The position numbers and the translations under genes were made by a program. Shown here piece by piece: positions 1-7,437 of a DNA stretch of 16,823 bases. Source of the DNA: JAICLL01 sp035252155 (GTDB taxonomy: Bacteria > Planctomycetota > Planctomycetia > Pirellulales > JAICIG01); the NCBI GenBank assembly GCA_035252155.1, contig DATFDL010000725.1, positions 1 through 16,823 of the forward strand, given 5' to 3'. Under the pieces are notes generated by a model, which saw only the letters and a program-made list of their open reading frames with translations, ran no database searches and had not been told where the DNA came from. Position 1 is the first letter of the stretch. Every line of letters begins with the position of its first letter.

Positions 1-1
1 C

Positions 2-112
2 GGCGGGCTGGTGCGCGACGACCGCGCCGTGGTTTATCCGGTGATCGACGGCATTCCCATCATGCTCGTCGATGAGGCGATTCCGCTCGACCAAGTGGAG
101 ACCACGCCATGA
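2..112 (+). CDS. C-terminal end of a Trm112-like (UPF0434/YcaR family) protein, truncated by the window edge
   Basis: Only the last 36 residues are present; the reading frame is open from the window edge to the TGA at 110-112. The tail reads VVYPVIDGIPIMLVDEAIPL, which matches the conserved end of the Trm112/UPF0434 family (compare the LAFP..DGIPVLL pattern of E. coli YcaR). Family members are small zinc-ribbon-like proteins of about 60 residues, some of which activate methyltransferases. The cysteines that would confirm this lie upstream of the window. The stop codon overlaps the next start as ATGA, so it is probably co-translated with the HIT gene. The function of this copy is not known. 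Confidence 0.7.
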   Translation, partial: GGLVRDDRAVVYPVIDGIPIMLVDEAIPLDQVETTP

Positions 113-453
113 GCAACAAGAACATCTTTCAGCGGATCATCGACCGCGAAGTGCCGGCCGACATCATCTATGAAGATGATCGCTGCCTCGCCTTCCGCGA
201 CGTGGCCCCCCAGGCGCCGACGCACGTGCTGGTGATTCCCAAACGGCCGATTGCGTCGCTCGCGGAGCTGGCCGACGGCGATGCTGAGCTGGCCGGACAT
301 CTGCTGTTCGTTTTGCGCTCACTGGCCGAGCGGCTGGGGCTAAAGGGCGGCTATCGCATCGTGGCCAACTGCGGCCCCGACGCCGGGCAGTCGGTCGACC
401 ACTTGCACTTTCATTTGCTAGGCGGTCGCTCGCTGACCTGGCCGCCAGGGTAG
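109..453 (+). CDS. HIT (histidine triad) family nucleotide hydrolase, HinT-like
   Basis: This 114-residue protein has the full length of a bacterial Hint. The histidine triad is visible near the C-terminus in QSVDHLHFHLLGG, giving H98, H100 and H102; by family analogy the middle one is the nucleophile. The N-terminal part (NIFQRIIDREVPADIIYEDD, then AFRDVAPQAPTHVLVIPK) is also typical of the family. Hint proteins are cytoplasmic purine-nucleoside phosphoramidases that hydrolyse AMP-lysine or aminoacyl-AMP type substrates. The ATG overlaps the TGA of the upstream gene by four bases (ATGA), which fixes the start and implies a shared transcript. The segment 181-240 is about 75% GC, clearly higher than the toxin-antitoxin genes that follow. 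The physiological substrate cannot be told from sequence. Confidence 0.93.
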   Translation: MSNKNIFQRIIDREVPADIIYEDDRCLAFRDVAPQAPTHVLVIPKRPIASLAELADGDAELAGHLLFVLRSLAERLGLKGGYRIVANCGPDAGQSVDHLHFHLLGGRSLTWPPG

Positions 454-477
454 AGAGCGATTGCCGTCGGGGCCTTC

Positions 478-506
478 TTGGCAAAGTTGTGGAACTCAAA
501 TAATAT
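478..506 (+). promoter_or_regulatory. Putative sigma70-type promoter of the toxin-antitoxin operon
   Basis: A TTGGCA box (478-483; 5 of 6 matches to the -35 consensus) is followed after exactly 17 bases by TAATAT (501-506; 4 of 6 matches to the -10 consensus). Transcription would begin near 512-514, within a few bases of the antitoxin ATG at 515, so the message would be leaderless or nearly so. This agrees with the absence of a Shine-Dalgarno sequence before that ATG. It is inferred from sequence only. Confidence 0.45.
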
Positions 507-514
507 CAGATGCT

Positions 515-751
515 ATGCAAGTAACTTCTGATCAGATTCAGGCAATTCGTCAAGGTGAGCCCGTACGCATCGCATCACAAGAAGACGGGCTTGAATGCGT
601 AGTGATTCGCGCCGACATCTACGATCGGGTCAGTGCCCTCTTGGATGACAGTCTTAGCGAAGCCGACGTTGGACTTCTTATTGAACGCACGATGCACGAA
701 GATGATCTCCAAGATCCGCTTCTCGAAAGCTATCAAAAGTACCGGCCATGA
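515..751 (+). CDS. Putative antitoxin of a MazF-type toxin-antitoxin pair
   Basis: This 78-residue acidic protein lies directly upstream of a MazF-like toxin and overlaps it by four bases (ATGA), the usual order and coupling of type II antitoxin and toxin. The core reads GEPVRIASQEDGLECVVIRA and is followed by an acidic tail (EDDLQDPLLESYQKYRP), the kind of region that wraps the toxin. It resembles small planctomycete proteins found beside PemK/MazF toxins, but I cannot place it firmly in the MazE, Phd or another named DNA-binding class. The ATG at 515 is preferred over the in-frame ATG at 461 because a promoter-like element ends at 506 and the extra 18 residues look non-coding. The first 60 bases are about 48% GC, well below the neighbouring genes, which suggests horizontal acquisition. 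Confidence 0.75.
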   Translation: MQVTSDQIQAIRQGEPVRIASQEDGLECVVIRADIYDRVSALLDDSLSEADVGLLIERTMHEDDLQDPLLESYQKYRP

Positions 752-1098
752 CGAAGCGCGGCGACGTCGTTCTTGTGGACTTTCCCTTTACAAGCGGTTC
801 GCACAGCAAAATTCGCCCCGCTCTGGTTATCCAAAATGATGTCAGCAACCGCCGGCTCAGCAAGACGATCGTCGCACTGATTACCGGGAACTTGCGGGCG
901 GCCTCCGCGCCGACGCACTTTCTCATTGATCCCGCCATGGCAGAGCACGCGTCATCCGGATTGCACGGTAAGTCGCTGGTCGCGTGCACGAATCTTTATA
1001 CAGTCGAACAAGCGAGCGTAATTCGGACGATTGGACATTTGAGCGGTGCCGTGCTTTTGCGCATTGACTCGTGCCTCCGTGCAGCGCTCGGAATCTAA
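748..1098 (+). CDS. PemK/MazF-family toxin (endoribonuclease)
   Basis: This 116-residue protein has the family's usual length and opening: RGDVVLVDFPFT, then KIRPALVIQND, then a RLSKTIVALIT strand. These correspond to the conserved beta-barrel core of MazF/PemK, with the arginine of the IRPALV motif and the Thr of ALIT at the positions of known catalytic residues. The family cleaves mRNA at short specific sequences and is held inactive by the partner antitoxin. The start ATG at 748 overlaps the antitoxin stop (749-751), so the two are translationally coupled. The gene ends convergently with the DUF1501 gene; the 126-base gap between them holds two hairpins. The cleavage specificity cannot be predicted from sequence. 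Confidence 0.88.
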   Translation: MTKRGDVVLVDFPFTSGSHSKIRPALVIQNDVSNRRLSKTIVALITGNLRAASAPTHFLIDPAMAEHASSGLHGKSLVACTNLYTVEQASVIRTIGHLSGAVLLRIDSCLRAALGI

Positions 1099-1104
1099 CG
1101 CGCA

Positions 1105-1133
1105 GGGTGCGACGAGTGAAACGAGTCCCACCC
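1105..1133. repeat. Palindromic repeat family A, copy 1 (imperfect hairpin)
   Basis: GGGTG (1105-1109) pairs with CACCC (1129-1133), then a C/C mismatch, then GAC (1111-1113) pairs with GTC (1125-1127). The arm wording (GTGxGACGAG, CGAGTCCCACC) matches copy 2, 38 bases further on, so this looks like a diverged copy. It starts seven bases after the toxin stop codon. Confidence 0.6.
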
Positions 1134-1171
1134 ATGTCCCTACAATGACGGTCCGCGTGGCGCAGGCGAAA

Positions 1172-1197
1172 GGTGGGACTCGCAAGCTCGTCCCACC
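1172..1197. repeat. Palindromic repeat family A, copy 2 (hairpin between convergent genes)
   Basis: GGTGGGAC (1172-1179) pairs perfectly with GTCCCACC (1190-1197). The inner ten bases (TCGCAAGCTC) have a TC/TC mismatch and then GC-AA-GC. It lies between the toxin gene and the DUF1501 gene, which converge on it. No T-run follows on either strand, so a simple intrinsic terminator is not supported, although a bidirectional barrier to transcription is possible. Confidence 0.75.
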
Positions 1198-1224
1198 CTA
1201 CAGCGTTCGGCCCACCCCACACGG

Positions 1225-2703
1225 CTACGCGAGGATCTCGCGGATCACCTCGCCGGCCACGTCGGTGAGCCGGAAGTTGCGGCCGTTGTATTTGTAGGTG
1301 AGCCGGGTGTGGTCGATGCCCAGCAGGTGCAGAAGGGTGGCATGCAGGTCGTTCAGGTGAACGCGGTTCACTGCCGCCTTGTAACCGATCTCGTCCGACT
1401 CACCGTAGCTGACGCCGCCTTTCACGCCGCCGCCGGCCAGCCAGGCCGTGAAGCAGTGCGGATTGTGGTCGCGGCCGGGCTTTTCCGAAAGTTGCGCAAT
1501 CGGCAGCCGCCCGAACTCGCCGCACCAGATCACCAGCGTCTCATCGAGCAATCCGCGCTGTTCGAGATCAGTCAGCAGCCCCGCCACCGGTTTTTCGGTC
1601 TCGCCGGCGAATTGCTCGTGGTTGCCCTGAATGTCGATATGCCCGTCCCACGACCGCTGGTTCTCCATGCCGCCCGAATAAATCTGCACGAACCGCACGC
1701 CCCGCTCGACCAGCCGGCGGGCCATCAGGCACTGCCGGGCAAAATGATCGCAATTCGGGTCGCCGATGCCGTACAGGTCTTGAATGTGCTTGGTCTCGGC
1801 GTCCACGTCGAGCGTGGCCGGCGCGGCGGCCTGCATCCGGTAAGCCAGTTCAAAGCTTTCGATCCGCGCGGCCAGTTCCGATTCGGCCGCCAGATGCTGT
1901 TGATGGATCGTGTTGAGCTGCCGCAGCAGGTCAAGCTGGCTGCGTTGCGTGGCGTCGTCGAGCTGGGATGGGCGATGGAGATTGTCGATGGGGTCGCCCG
2001 TCGGTCGCAAATGCGTGCCTTGAAAGACGCCCGGCAGAAAGCCGGCGCTCCAGTTGGCGGCGTGGCCCTTGGGCAGCCCGCGCCCCTTGGGGTCGCTCAT
2101 CACCACAAAGCCGGGCAGGTCGCGGCTCTCGCTGCCCAGGCCATAGGTGACCCAACTGCCGACGCACGGCAATCCCATCCGCGGCATGCCGGTGTTCATG
2201 GCAAACAGAGCCGGCGAATGGTTGTTCGACTCGGTGTAGCCCGAATGGATGAACGCCATCTTGTCGGCGTGCCGGCCGAGATTCGGAAAGATCGAGGAGA
2301 CCATCTTGCCGCACTCGCCGCGGGGCGTGAAGGCGAAGGGCGACTTCATCAGGTTGCCCACGGCGTCTTTGAAAAACCCTGTGGTGTTTTTGAATTCCGG
2401 ATCGAACTCGCGGATCGACTTGCCGTGCCATTGTTCCAGTGCGGGCTTGTAGTCCCAGGTATCGACATGACTGGGGCCGCCGTTGACGAAGATCCAGATG
2501 ACGCGGGTAGCCTTGGCCGCGAAGTGCGTCGGCCGCGGGGCCAGCGGGTTCAGCGCCCGCGCGCCCAGGTCGTCGCCCGCCGCCCGGGCCGAGCCGAGCA
2601 ACCCTTCGTCAGCGAGCAATCCAGCCAATCCGATTAAGCCGAAGCCGCAGCCGGCGCGGGTGAGCAATTGGCGACGGGTGAGATAAGATGACGTTTCAAA
2701 CAT
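1225..2703 (-). CDS. DUF1501 family exported protein (sulfatase/alkaline-phosphatase-like fold)
   Basis: This 492-residue protein opens with a twin-arginine signal: TRRQLL (residues 9-14), a hydrophobic stretch (FGLIGLAGLLA), and a likely cleavage site after SARA near residue 41. It is therefore probably exported folded by Tat. Family hallmarks are IFVNGGPSHVDTWD (about 71-84), CGEFGRLP near the C-terminus, and GRDHNPH (410-416). DUF1501 (PF07394) is hugely expanded in planctomycetes and related to sulfatases and phosphatases, but its reaction is not established. It follows the PSD1-type gene on the same strand, the standard planctomycete pairing, and is often linked to use of complex polysaccharides. 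The spacer of about 260 bases contains two palindromic elements, so co-transcription is not certain. The start is the ATG at 2703; no clear ribosome binding site precedes it. Confidence 0.93.
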   Translation of the reverse strand: MFETSSYLTRRQLLTRAGCGFGLIGLAGLLADEGLLGSARAAGDDLGARALNPLAPRPTHFAAKATRVIWIFVNGGPSHVDTWDYKPALEQWHGKSIREFDPEFKNTTGFFKDAVGNLMKSPFAFTPRGECGKMVSSIFPNLGRHADKMAFIHSGYTESNNHSPALFAMNTGMPRMGLPCVGSWVTYGLGSESRDLPGFVVMSDPKGRGLPKGHAANWSAGFLPGVFQGTHLRPTGDPIDNLHRPSQLDDATQRSQLDLLRQLNTIHQQHLAAESELAARIESFELAYRMQAAAPATLDVDAETKHIQDLYGIGDPNCDHFARQCLMARRLVERGVRFVQIYSGGMENQRSWDGHIDIQGNHEQFAGETEKPVAGLLTDLEQRGLLDETLVIWCGEFGRLPIAQLSEKPGRDHNPHCFTAWLAGGGVKGGVSYGESDEIGYKAAVNRVHLNDLHATLLHLLGIDHTRLTYKYNGRNFRLTDVAGEVIREILA

Positions 2704-2742
2704 GTGAGTTGTTAGTTGAGTTAGTCAACAGCGGCGACGGTT

Positions 2743-2820
2743 GGGTGCCACGGCATCCGCCGCGGCGCGTGTGGCGTTGAATTCAGGTGCAGCAGTTTTT
2801 CGCCGCGGCGGACGCCGTGC
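2743..2820 (+). repeat. Palindromic repeat family B, copy 1
   Basis: This 78-base hairpin element lies in the spacer between the DUF1501 and PSD1 genes. The left arm (2743-2768) begins GGGTGCCACGGCATCC and the right arm (2796-2820) ends GCGGACGCCGTGC, preceded by five T. The arms are nearly complementary over about 19 bases and enclose a 27-base variable loop. The left arm is identical over 26 bases to the copy at 16122, and the right arm matches that copy in 24 of 25 bases. Confidence 0.88.
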
Positions 2821-2856
2821 GAGCTCGTGTGCGGGGCGTCGCTCAGGATGGCCACC

Positions 2857-2933
2857 GTACGGCGTCGGCTGCGGCACCCACCGGTAATTTCTCATGCCAC
2901 CCGAACCCGCCGCAGCGGATGCCGTGGCACCCC
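2857..2933 (-). repeat. Palindromic repeat family B, copy 2, inverted relative to copy 1
   Basis: Read on the - strand, this element has the family-B left arm (2933-2908, ending in plus-strand GCCGTGGCACCC) and a diverged right arm (2877-2857, plus-strand GTACGGCGTCGGCTGCGG). It is 77 bases long, close to the 78 and 76 bases of the other copies. It faces copy 1 across 36 bases and ends 30 bases beyond the stop of the PSD1-type gene. Confidence 0.75.
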
Positions 2934-2963
2934 TGACTTCGCCGCTCGTTTTTGGCATATATC

Positions 2964-5303
2964 CTACTCGACATACACAAACTCGTTCATGCTCATCAGG
3001 GCCTGGCAAAAATCGACACGGGCGAGCCGCCCAGCGTCGGCGTGGCCTAGGGCGGCATGGGCCTGCGACTGGCGTTTCAAAAACTCGGCAGCCAGCGATA
3101 TCTCCTGCTCGTTCGGCGCTCGGCTGAGAGCTTGTTGATAGCCTGCCGTCAGCGCCTGATCGTCGGGCAGACCGTCGAGCCGCCCGGCAAACGCTTCGGC
3201 ATATTGTCGCCCCTGCGGGCTGTTCATAAACATCAGCGCCTGCGGAGCGATCGTGGTGCTCGATCGCTGGCCGATGCTCACCAAATGTTCGGGCCAATCG
3301 AAGAGCATCATCATCGGTATGAGCTGGCTGCGCTTGATGAAGAAATAGATGCTGCGGCGCGGCATGTTCTGATCGAGCGTGCCGGGGCCGTACATCGCCG
3401 TGTCGAGCCGGCCGCTCACGGCGAGCATGGCGTCGCGAATCGCTTCGGCTTCAAGCCGGCGCGGCGTGCGCCGCCAGAGGTAGACATTTTCGCGGTCGAG
3501 CTTTGCCCGATCGTCGTCAAAGTCGGCCGACTGCAGGTAGGCGGCGCTGGTCATCAGCAGCTTGTGCAATCGCTTGAGCCGCCAGCCATGCGACACCAGG
3601 TCGGCGGCCAACCAATCGAGCAGCTCGGCGTGCGAAGGCCGTTCGCCCGACGCTCCAAAATCGTTGGGCGTGGCCACCAGGCCGCGGCCAAAGTGATGCT
3701 GCCACAGCCGATTGACAATCACCCGCGCGGCTAGATGCCCGGCGCCGTAGTCGACGTCGGTGATCCAGCGGGCGAGCGCCGCGCGGCGCAGGCTGGTCTT
3801 CGGCGGCGGATCGGTTGGCGCCGCGGGCCGCCAACGGGAGCTGTCGGCGTCTTCGCGCAGTAAGACCGGCAAAAAGTTCTGGGTCGCGACTTCGCCCTTC
3901 TGCTTCACGTCGCCGCGCCGCAGAAAAAACATCTCGGGATAAAAATGCGGAAAGCCGCGGTCGTCGGCGTGGTGCGGCAAGTGCGGCAGACCCTCGCTGG
4001 CCACCAACACCTTGGCCAGGCGAATCTCCGGACCCGGCTGAACGTCGAGCTCGATCTCGCTGCGAATGGTGGTGGTGAACGACGAGGCCAGCCGGTAATA
4101 ATCGTCGCTGCGGATGGGGTCGAACTTGTGATCGTGACAGCGGGCGCAACCCACCGACAACCCCAAAAACGCCACGCCGGTGGTGGCCACCATGTCGTCG
4201 AGCTCGTCGTAGCGGGCACTTTCGAACTCGGCTTCGGTAAGCTGCGTGGGAAACACGCCGGCTCCCAAAAAGCCCGTGGCCATCCAGGCCAGGGGCTCGT
4301 CGGGCCGCAACTCGTCGCCGGCCAACTGCCAGCGCACGAACTCGTCGTAAGGCAGATCGTCGTTGAAGGCCCGGATCAGAAAGTCGCGATAGTGATAGGC
4401 GTTGGGCCGGTCATAGTCTTGCTCGTAACCGTGCGATTCGGCGAAGCGGGCCACGTCGATCCAGTGCCGCGCCCACCGCTCGCCATAGTGCGGACTGGCC
4501 AACAGCCCGTCGATCATCTCGCCATACGCCGCCGCATTGGGCGCTGTTGCGGAGTTCTCGGTCAACCGGGCGACCCAATACTCCATTTCTTCGCTCGTCG
4601 GCGGCAGGCCGAGCAGATCGAACCAGGCCCGGCGGACGAGCGTGCGTGGCGCGGCCGGGCCGTTCGGCTTTAGCCCGAGCGAATTTTGCTTGGCCAGGAT
4701 AAACCGATCGACCGGCGTGCGGGCCCAATCGCCCTCGGTCACTGCCGGTGGTTCGATCGGCCGCAATCGCTCGAACGACCAGAAGTGTCGTCCGGCGGCG
4801 ATGTCGATCTGCCGCGCCGCCGCCGAGGCCGGGCCGGTGCGCGGATCGGGCGCGCCCAGCTCGATCCATTTGACGAAATCGGCGATCACCGCGTCGGGCA
4901 GTTTGCCCTTGGGCGGCATTTCAAAATCTTCGTGCCGCAGCGCGTTGACCAGCAGGCTTTCGTCCGGCTTGCCCGGCACGACGGCGGGGCCGCTGTCGCC
5001 GCCCTGGCGCGCCGCGTCGCGCGTATCGAGCTGCAATCCGCCCTTCAGTTTCTTCTGCCCCGCCGCTTCAGCCGAGTGGCATTGGTAGCATTCTTGCACC
5101 AGCACCGGCCGGATTTTTTTCTCAAAAAAATCGATGCCGGCGGCATCGCTCGAGGCGGCCGCATCTTCGGCTCGTAAAACGGCGTTCGGCAGAAAAGCCG
5201 CCAGCGCCATCGCTACCATCAAGCCGGTGGCTGGGGCAGAGCCTTGGCGATGCCCCGGCATGAAAAACCGTCGCAAAACCGCTGTTTTTCTCACTCGATG
5301 CAT
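2964..5303 (-). CDS. Planctomycete cytochrome-c-like secreted protein with DUF1549 and DUF1553 (PSD1) domains
   Basis: This 779-residue protein (from the ATG at 5303) has an N-terminal signal peptide and then the planctomycete cytochrome c domain with CYQCH at about 72-76. DUF1549 follows at about 195-400 and contains SPHYGERWARHW and a second heme-like motif CARCHDH at about 386-392. DUF1553 follows at about 505-760 (VIVNRLWQHHFGRGLVATPNDFG, RRTPRRLEAEAIRDAM). Such proteins are expected outside the cytoplasm with covalent heme, but no enzymatic role is proven. It precedes a DUF1501 gene, the usual pairing. The start is uncertain: ATG at 5339 and TTG at 5342 are in frame upstream, and ATG at 5261 downstream. 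The 5303 start gives a basic n-region (MHRVRKTAVLRR). A 36-base repeat copy inserts 12 residues between that n-region and the hydrophobic core. Confidence 0.92.
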   Translation of the reverse strand: MHRVRKTAVLRRFFMPGHRQGSAPATGLMVAMALAAFLPNAVLRAEDAAASSDAAGIDFFEKKIRPVLVQECYQCHSAEAAGQKKLKGGLQLDTRDAARQGGDSGPAVVPGKPDESLLVNALRHEDFEMPPKGKLPDAVIADFVKWIELGAPDPRTGPASAAARQIDIAAGRHFWSFERLRPIEPPAVTEGDWARTPVDRFILAKQNSLGLKPNGPAAPRTLVRRAWFDLLGLPPTSEEMEYWVARLTENSATAPNAAAYGEMIDGLLASPHYGERWARHWIDVARFAESHGYEQDYDRPNAYHYRDFLIRAFNDDLPYDEFVRWQLAGDELRPDEPLAWMATGFLGAGVFPTQLTEAEFESARYDELDDMVATTGVAFLGLSVGCARCHDHKFDPIRSDDYYRLASSFTTTIRSEIELDVQPGPEIRLAKVLVASEGLPHLPHHADDRGFPHFYPEMFFLRRGDVKQKGEVATQNFLPVLLREDADSSRWRPAAPTDPPPKTSLRRAALARWITDVDYGAGHLAARVIVNRLWQHHFGRGLVATPNDFGASGERPSHAELLDWLAADLVSHGWRLKRLHKLLMTSAAYLQSADFDDDRAKLDRENVYLWRRTPRRLEAEAIRDAMLAVSGRLDTAMYGPGTLDQNMPRRSIYFFIKRSQLIPMMMLFDWPEHLVSIGQRSSTTIAPQALMFMNSPQGRQYAEAFAGRLDGLPDDQALTAGYQQALSRAPNEQEISLAAEFLKRQSQAHAALGHADAGRLARVDFCQALMSMNEFVYVE
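5224..5259 (-). repeat. Palindromic repeat family C, copy 1, inside the signal-peptide coding region
   Basis: This 36-base segment is the exact reverse complement of 7393-7428. It contains GGGGCA and TGCCCC arms enclosing GCC-AA-GGC with TC/TC mismatches, so it is almost a full palindrome. Inside the PSD1-type gene it encodes PGHRQGSAPATG: exactly 12 codons, so the frame is kept. The ATG at 5261 touches its edge, so the element may also have supplied an alternative start. Confidence 0.88.
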
Positions 5304-5545
5304 TACGTCCAACGTCTGCAAACGGCCCGTGGAACCCATCAATAATAGCGAATCTATTGTAAACCACGGTCGTCCGACAGAACCAGCCCCAGCCGTGTGC
5401 GGAAACCGTCCGCCACAGACAGACCAGTATTATGCGGTCCGCTTGAAGAAAGAGACGAGAGCGGCTGCGCTCCATGTCGTTGAGCGTCGGATGGGGCTGC
5501 ATCGGAAGTGGCACGGCTGGCACACCAACCTGGCGTACCAGGACC

Positions 5546-6430
5546 TCACTCGCGTGCGACCGCCACGGTGTAGCTGCTCTGCTCGTACATGGCGCGGATG
5601 TCGGGAATATCCGCGCAACAGATTGCCGCGACGGCCTTGTCGGACGTGATGACCGAAAATCCCGCGCGATCGAGCAAGGAGGCGAGCTCTTCGCGCCCCC
5701 AAGCGTTTTGGTGGTTGAATTTGAAAGCCGTCTCTGTGCGCGATACCGACTCGCGAAGGTAAGCGCTGATCTGCCCCGGTGTGTGATCGAACCGGAGCTG
5801 TTCGAGTTCCCGCTCGGCGACGACGGCCGGCCCATGATACGCTTGCGGATGAGGGCTTATCCGACCGCTGAAATGATCGCCGTACTCAGCGTTCCAGAAC
5901 CCGCAAAAAATCATCGAGGCGCGTCGAGCGAGCGTGTCGTCGATGCCGCGGGCGCGCCAGGTGTGGCTGACGGCGTCAAAATTCCATAGCTCGTCTCGAA
6001 AAAAAGAGGCGTCGCCGCTTCGCCAGCAGGCCAGGGCACGGTCAAAATCGGGGATTTTGATGACAAGCCGACCGTCTGGACGCAGGATGCGGCGAGCCTC
6101 CGCGAGCAGGCGATCGACCGTCGGACTATCGAGGTGTTCGATGGTATGCGAGGTATAGACGGTGTGGAGACTCGCCGCCGGCAAGGGTATTTGACAGTCT
6201 GGAGAGAAGGTGAAGCCGCTCTGGCACGCGGCGGCCTCGTCGAGATTGTACCAGCCTAGTTCCACGAAGTTCGGCCCGCCGCCCAAATTGATCGCGCGCG
6301 GCACGAACCTTTGATGCACGAGCTCGATGACCTGCTCGGCCGGCATGCTCTGAATCACGCGCGAGGGCGGCGCGAGCCGCCCAATCGCTCGCCTCAACGG
6401 CGCCAAGGTCAAATGCGGACGCGGCGTCAC
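5546..6430 (-). CDS. Class I SAM-dependent methyltransferase (Methyltransf_11-like)
   Basis: The 294-residue product has a SAM-binding motif I variant (AINLGGGPNFVELGWYNLD, with NLGGG at about 48-52). Further on come the post-motif segments TSHTIEHLDSP and RRILRPDGRLVIKIPDFD, typical of Methyltransf_11 enzymes that modify small molecules or sugars. The GTG at 6430 is chosen because it overlaps the upstream TGA as GTGA and has GGAGG ten bases before it; an in-frame GTG at 6463 would add 11 residues. It is the last gene of the biosynthesis cluster and is followed by a 242-base spacer. The insert with FFRDELWNFDAVSHTWRARG and the GDHFSGRISPH segment resembles predicted SAM-dependent methyltransferases of surface-glycan loci, but the substrate is unknown. 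Confidence 0.85.
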   Translation of the reverse strand: MTPRPHLTLAPLRRAIGRLAPPSRVIQSMPAEQVIELVHQRFVPRAINLGGGPNFVELGWYNLDEAAACQSGFTFSPDCQIPLPAASLHTVYTSHTIEHLDSPTVDRLLAEARRILRPDGRLVIKIPDFDRALACWRSGDASFFRDELWNFDAVSHTWRARGIDDTLARRASMIFCGFWNAEYGDHFSGRISPHPQAYHGPAVVAERELEQLRFDHTPGQISAYLRESVSRTETAFKFNHQNAWGREELASLLDRAGFSVITSDKAVAAICCADIPDIRAMYEQSSYTVAVARE

Positions 6431-7272
6431 CTGCACTTTGCCTCCGCGGGCGGAAAAGCGCACCCCGTCTTATTCCTGGTGCGATACCACGGGCGGCGTG
6501 GATACTTAGCGTTGAGGCCGGCAAACACGGGCGTTGCATCAAACCGAAGGGCCGGCGCCAGCGTTAACTCAAGAATGATTCGCTCTCCGACTTGGGGCGC
6601 GATTCCACGATGCTGCAGGTCGCCGTTGCGAAACAGGACCCACGTGCCCGGCGGTCCCTCGACAAAGACTGTCTTCCCATCGAGCGCTCGAATCTCGGTG
6701 CTTCCAAGCGACGGCCCTGCGCCCGTAAGGTAGATCATCAGCTTCGGCGCGGCGACGGGAAAACCGTCGGCATGCCAGGCATTGGGGCCGCTTTCGCTGG
6801 CGCTGGGGCTGGTTTTCCAGCACCGCGTGTTGACCACGCGCCACGGCGAGCCAAGCGCCGCCGCCACGGGACGGCAGAGCAGCCGGATGACGCGCCTGAG
6901 AGCGGCGGCTTGATCGGCGCCAAGCTGTACATATACGTGGTCGCGGTTGAGAATCCGCTCGTAGTCTCCGAGGCCGGCGTTGAACTCGTAGCCTTCGTCA
7001 TGGTCGGCGGTTCGAATTAGCCGAGGCGGAGCCCGATCGATCGCCTCTCGCAGCGATTGAAGGGCATCGGAGGACAAACCGCCGATTTTTACGCCGGACC
7101 GCTGAAAGTCATCATCGGTCCTTGCGAATAAAAGCCTGCTCACGCGACGCACCCAGCGCGGATAGACGTCCCAAGCGTAACCATAGGGCGGGCGCTGGTC
7201 AGGCGGCGCCAGGGCTTGGCGGACAGCGTGCGCAAAACCAGTGAGGCTTTGATAGGCAAAGGTTTTCAGCAT
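6427..7272 (-). CDS. Fe(II)/2-oxoglutarate-type oxygenase (phytanoyl-CoA dioxygenase-like)
   Basis: This 281-residue protein carries the metal-binding pattern of cupin-fold Fe(II) oxygenases. HxD occurs in NAWHADGFP (H167, D169) and the distal histidine in DLQHRGIAP (H221). Ten residues later R231 could hold the 2-oxoglutarate carboxylate. The spacing and the GTWVLFRNGDLQHRG strand fit the phytanoyl-CoA dioxygenase group. Such enzymes hydroxylate or otherwise oxidise small molecules in the cytoplasm. The stop overlaps the GTG start of the methyltransferase that follows (GTGA), indicating coupling. It is separated from the upstream alcohol dehydrogenase gene by 165 bases holding a family-C repeat. 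The N-terminal 60 residues are not recognised. The family call is moderately strong; the substrate is unknown. Confidence 0.72.
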   Translation of the reverse strand: MLKTFAYQSLTGFAHAVRQALAPPDQRPPYGYAWDVYPRWVRRVSRLLFARTDDDFQRSGVKIGGLSSDALQSLREAIDRAPPRLIRTADHDEGYEFNAGLGDYERILNRDHVYVQLGADQAAALRRVIRLLCRPVAAALGSPWRVVNTRCWKTSPSASESGPNAWHADGFPVAAPKLMIYLTGAGPSLGSTEIRALDGKTVFVEGPPGTWVLFRNGDLQHRGIAPQVGERIILELTLAPALRFDATPVFAGLNAKYPRRPWYRTRNKTGCAFPPAEAKCR

Positions 7273-7392
7273 TGGTCACCAAACAGCGAAGGGCAGCGAT
7301 TGCGGCGGAATAATAACCCCGTGGCCCGATCGATTGAAGATCAGTTCACGATGGCGACCGTGCTTTAATACCGCAACGACAGTGACGCCCTC

Positions 7393-7428
7393 GCCGGGGC
7401 ATCGCCAAGGCTCTGCCCCAGCCACCGG
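7393..7428 (+). repeat. Palindromic repeat family C, copy 2, intergenic
   Basis: This is the exact 36-base inverted match of 5224-5259. It begins nine bases beyond the stop codon of the alcohol dehydrogenase gene. The hairpin is GGGGCA, TC, GCC, AA, GGC, TC, TGCCCC. No T-run follows it in the direction of transcription, so terminator function is not evident. Confidence 0.9.
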
Positions 7429-7437
7429 GTTTTTAGG

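Noticed and set aside
1172..1197. An intrinsic terminator between the convergent toxin and DUF1501 genes
   Set aside because: The stem is good but neither strand has a T-run after it, and the stem belongs to a repeat family; recorded as a repeat only.
1309..2637. A 442-codon open frame on the + strand
   Set aside because: It lies entirely opposite the well-supported DUF1501 gene and resembles no family; it is a shadow frame of GC-rich coding sequence.
2725..3297. A 190-codon - strand open frame across the spacer before DUF1501
   Set aside because: It overlaps the end of the PSD1-type gene in another frame and translates two family-B repeats; it has an arginine-rich, non-protein-like composition.
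5304..5545. A promoter or small gene upstream of the PSD1-type gene
   Set aside because: There is an AT-rich patch near 5340-5365, but no -35/-10 pair with acceptable spacing and no coding frame that looks protein-like.
7005..7018. A GGTTCGAAT tRNA T-loop-like sequence
   Set aside because: It lies inside the oxygenase coding region, with no acceptor stem or anticodon arm around it.
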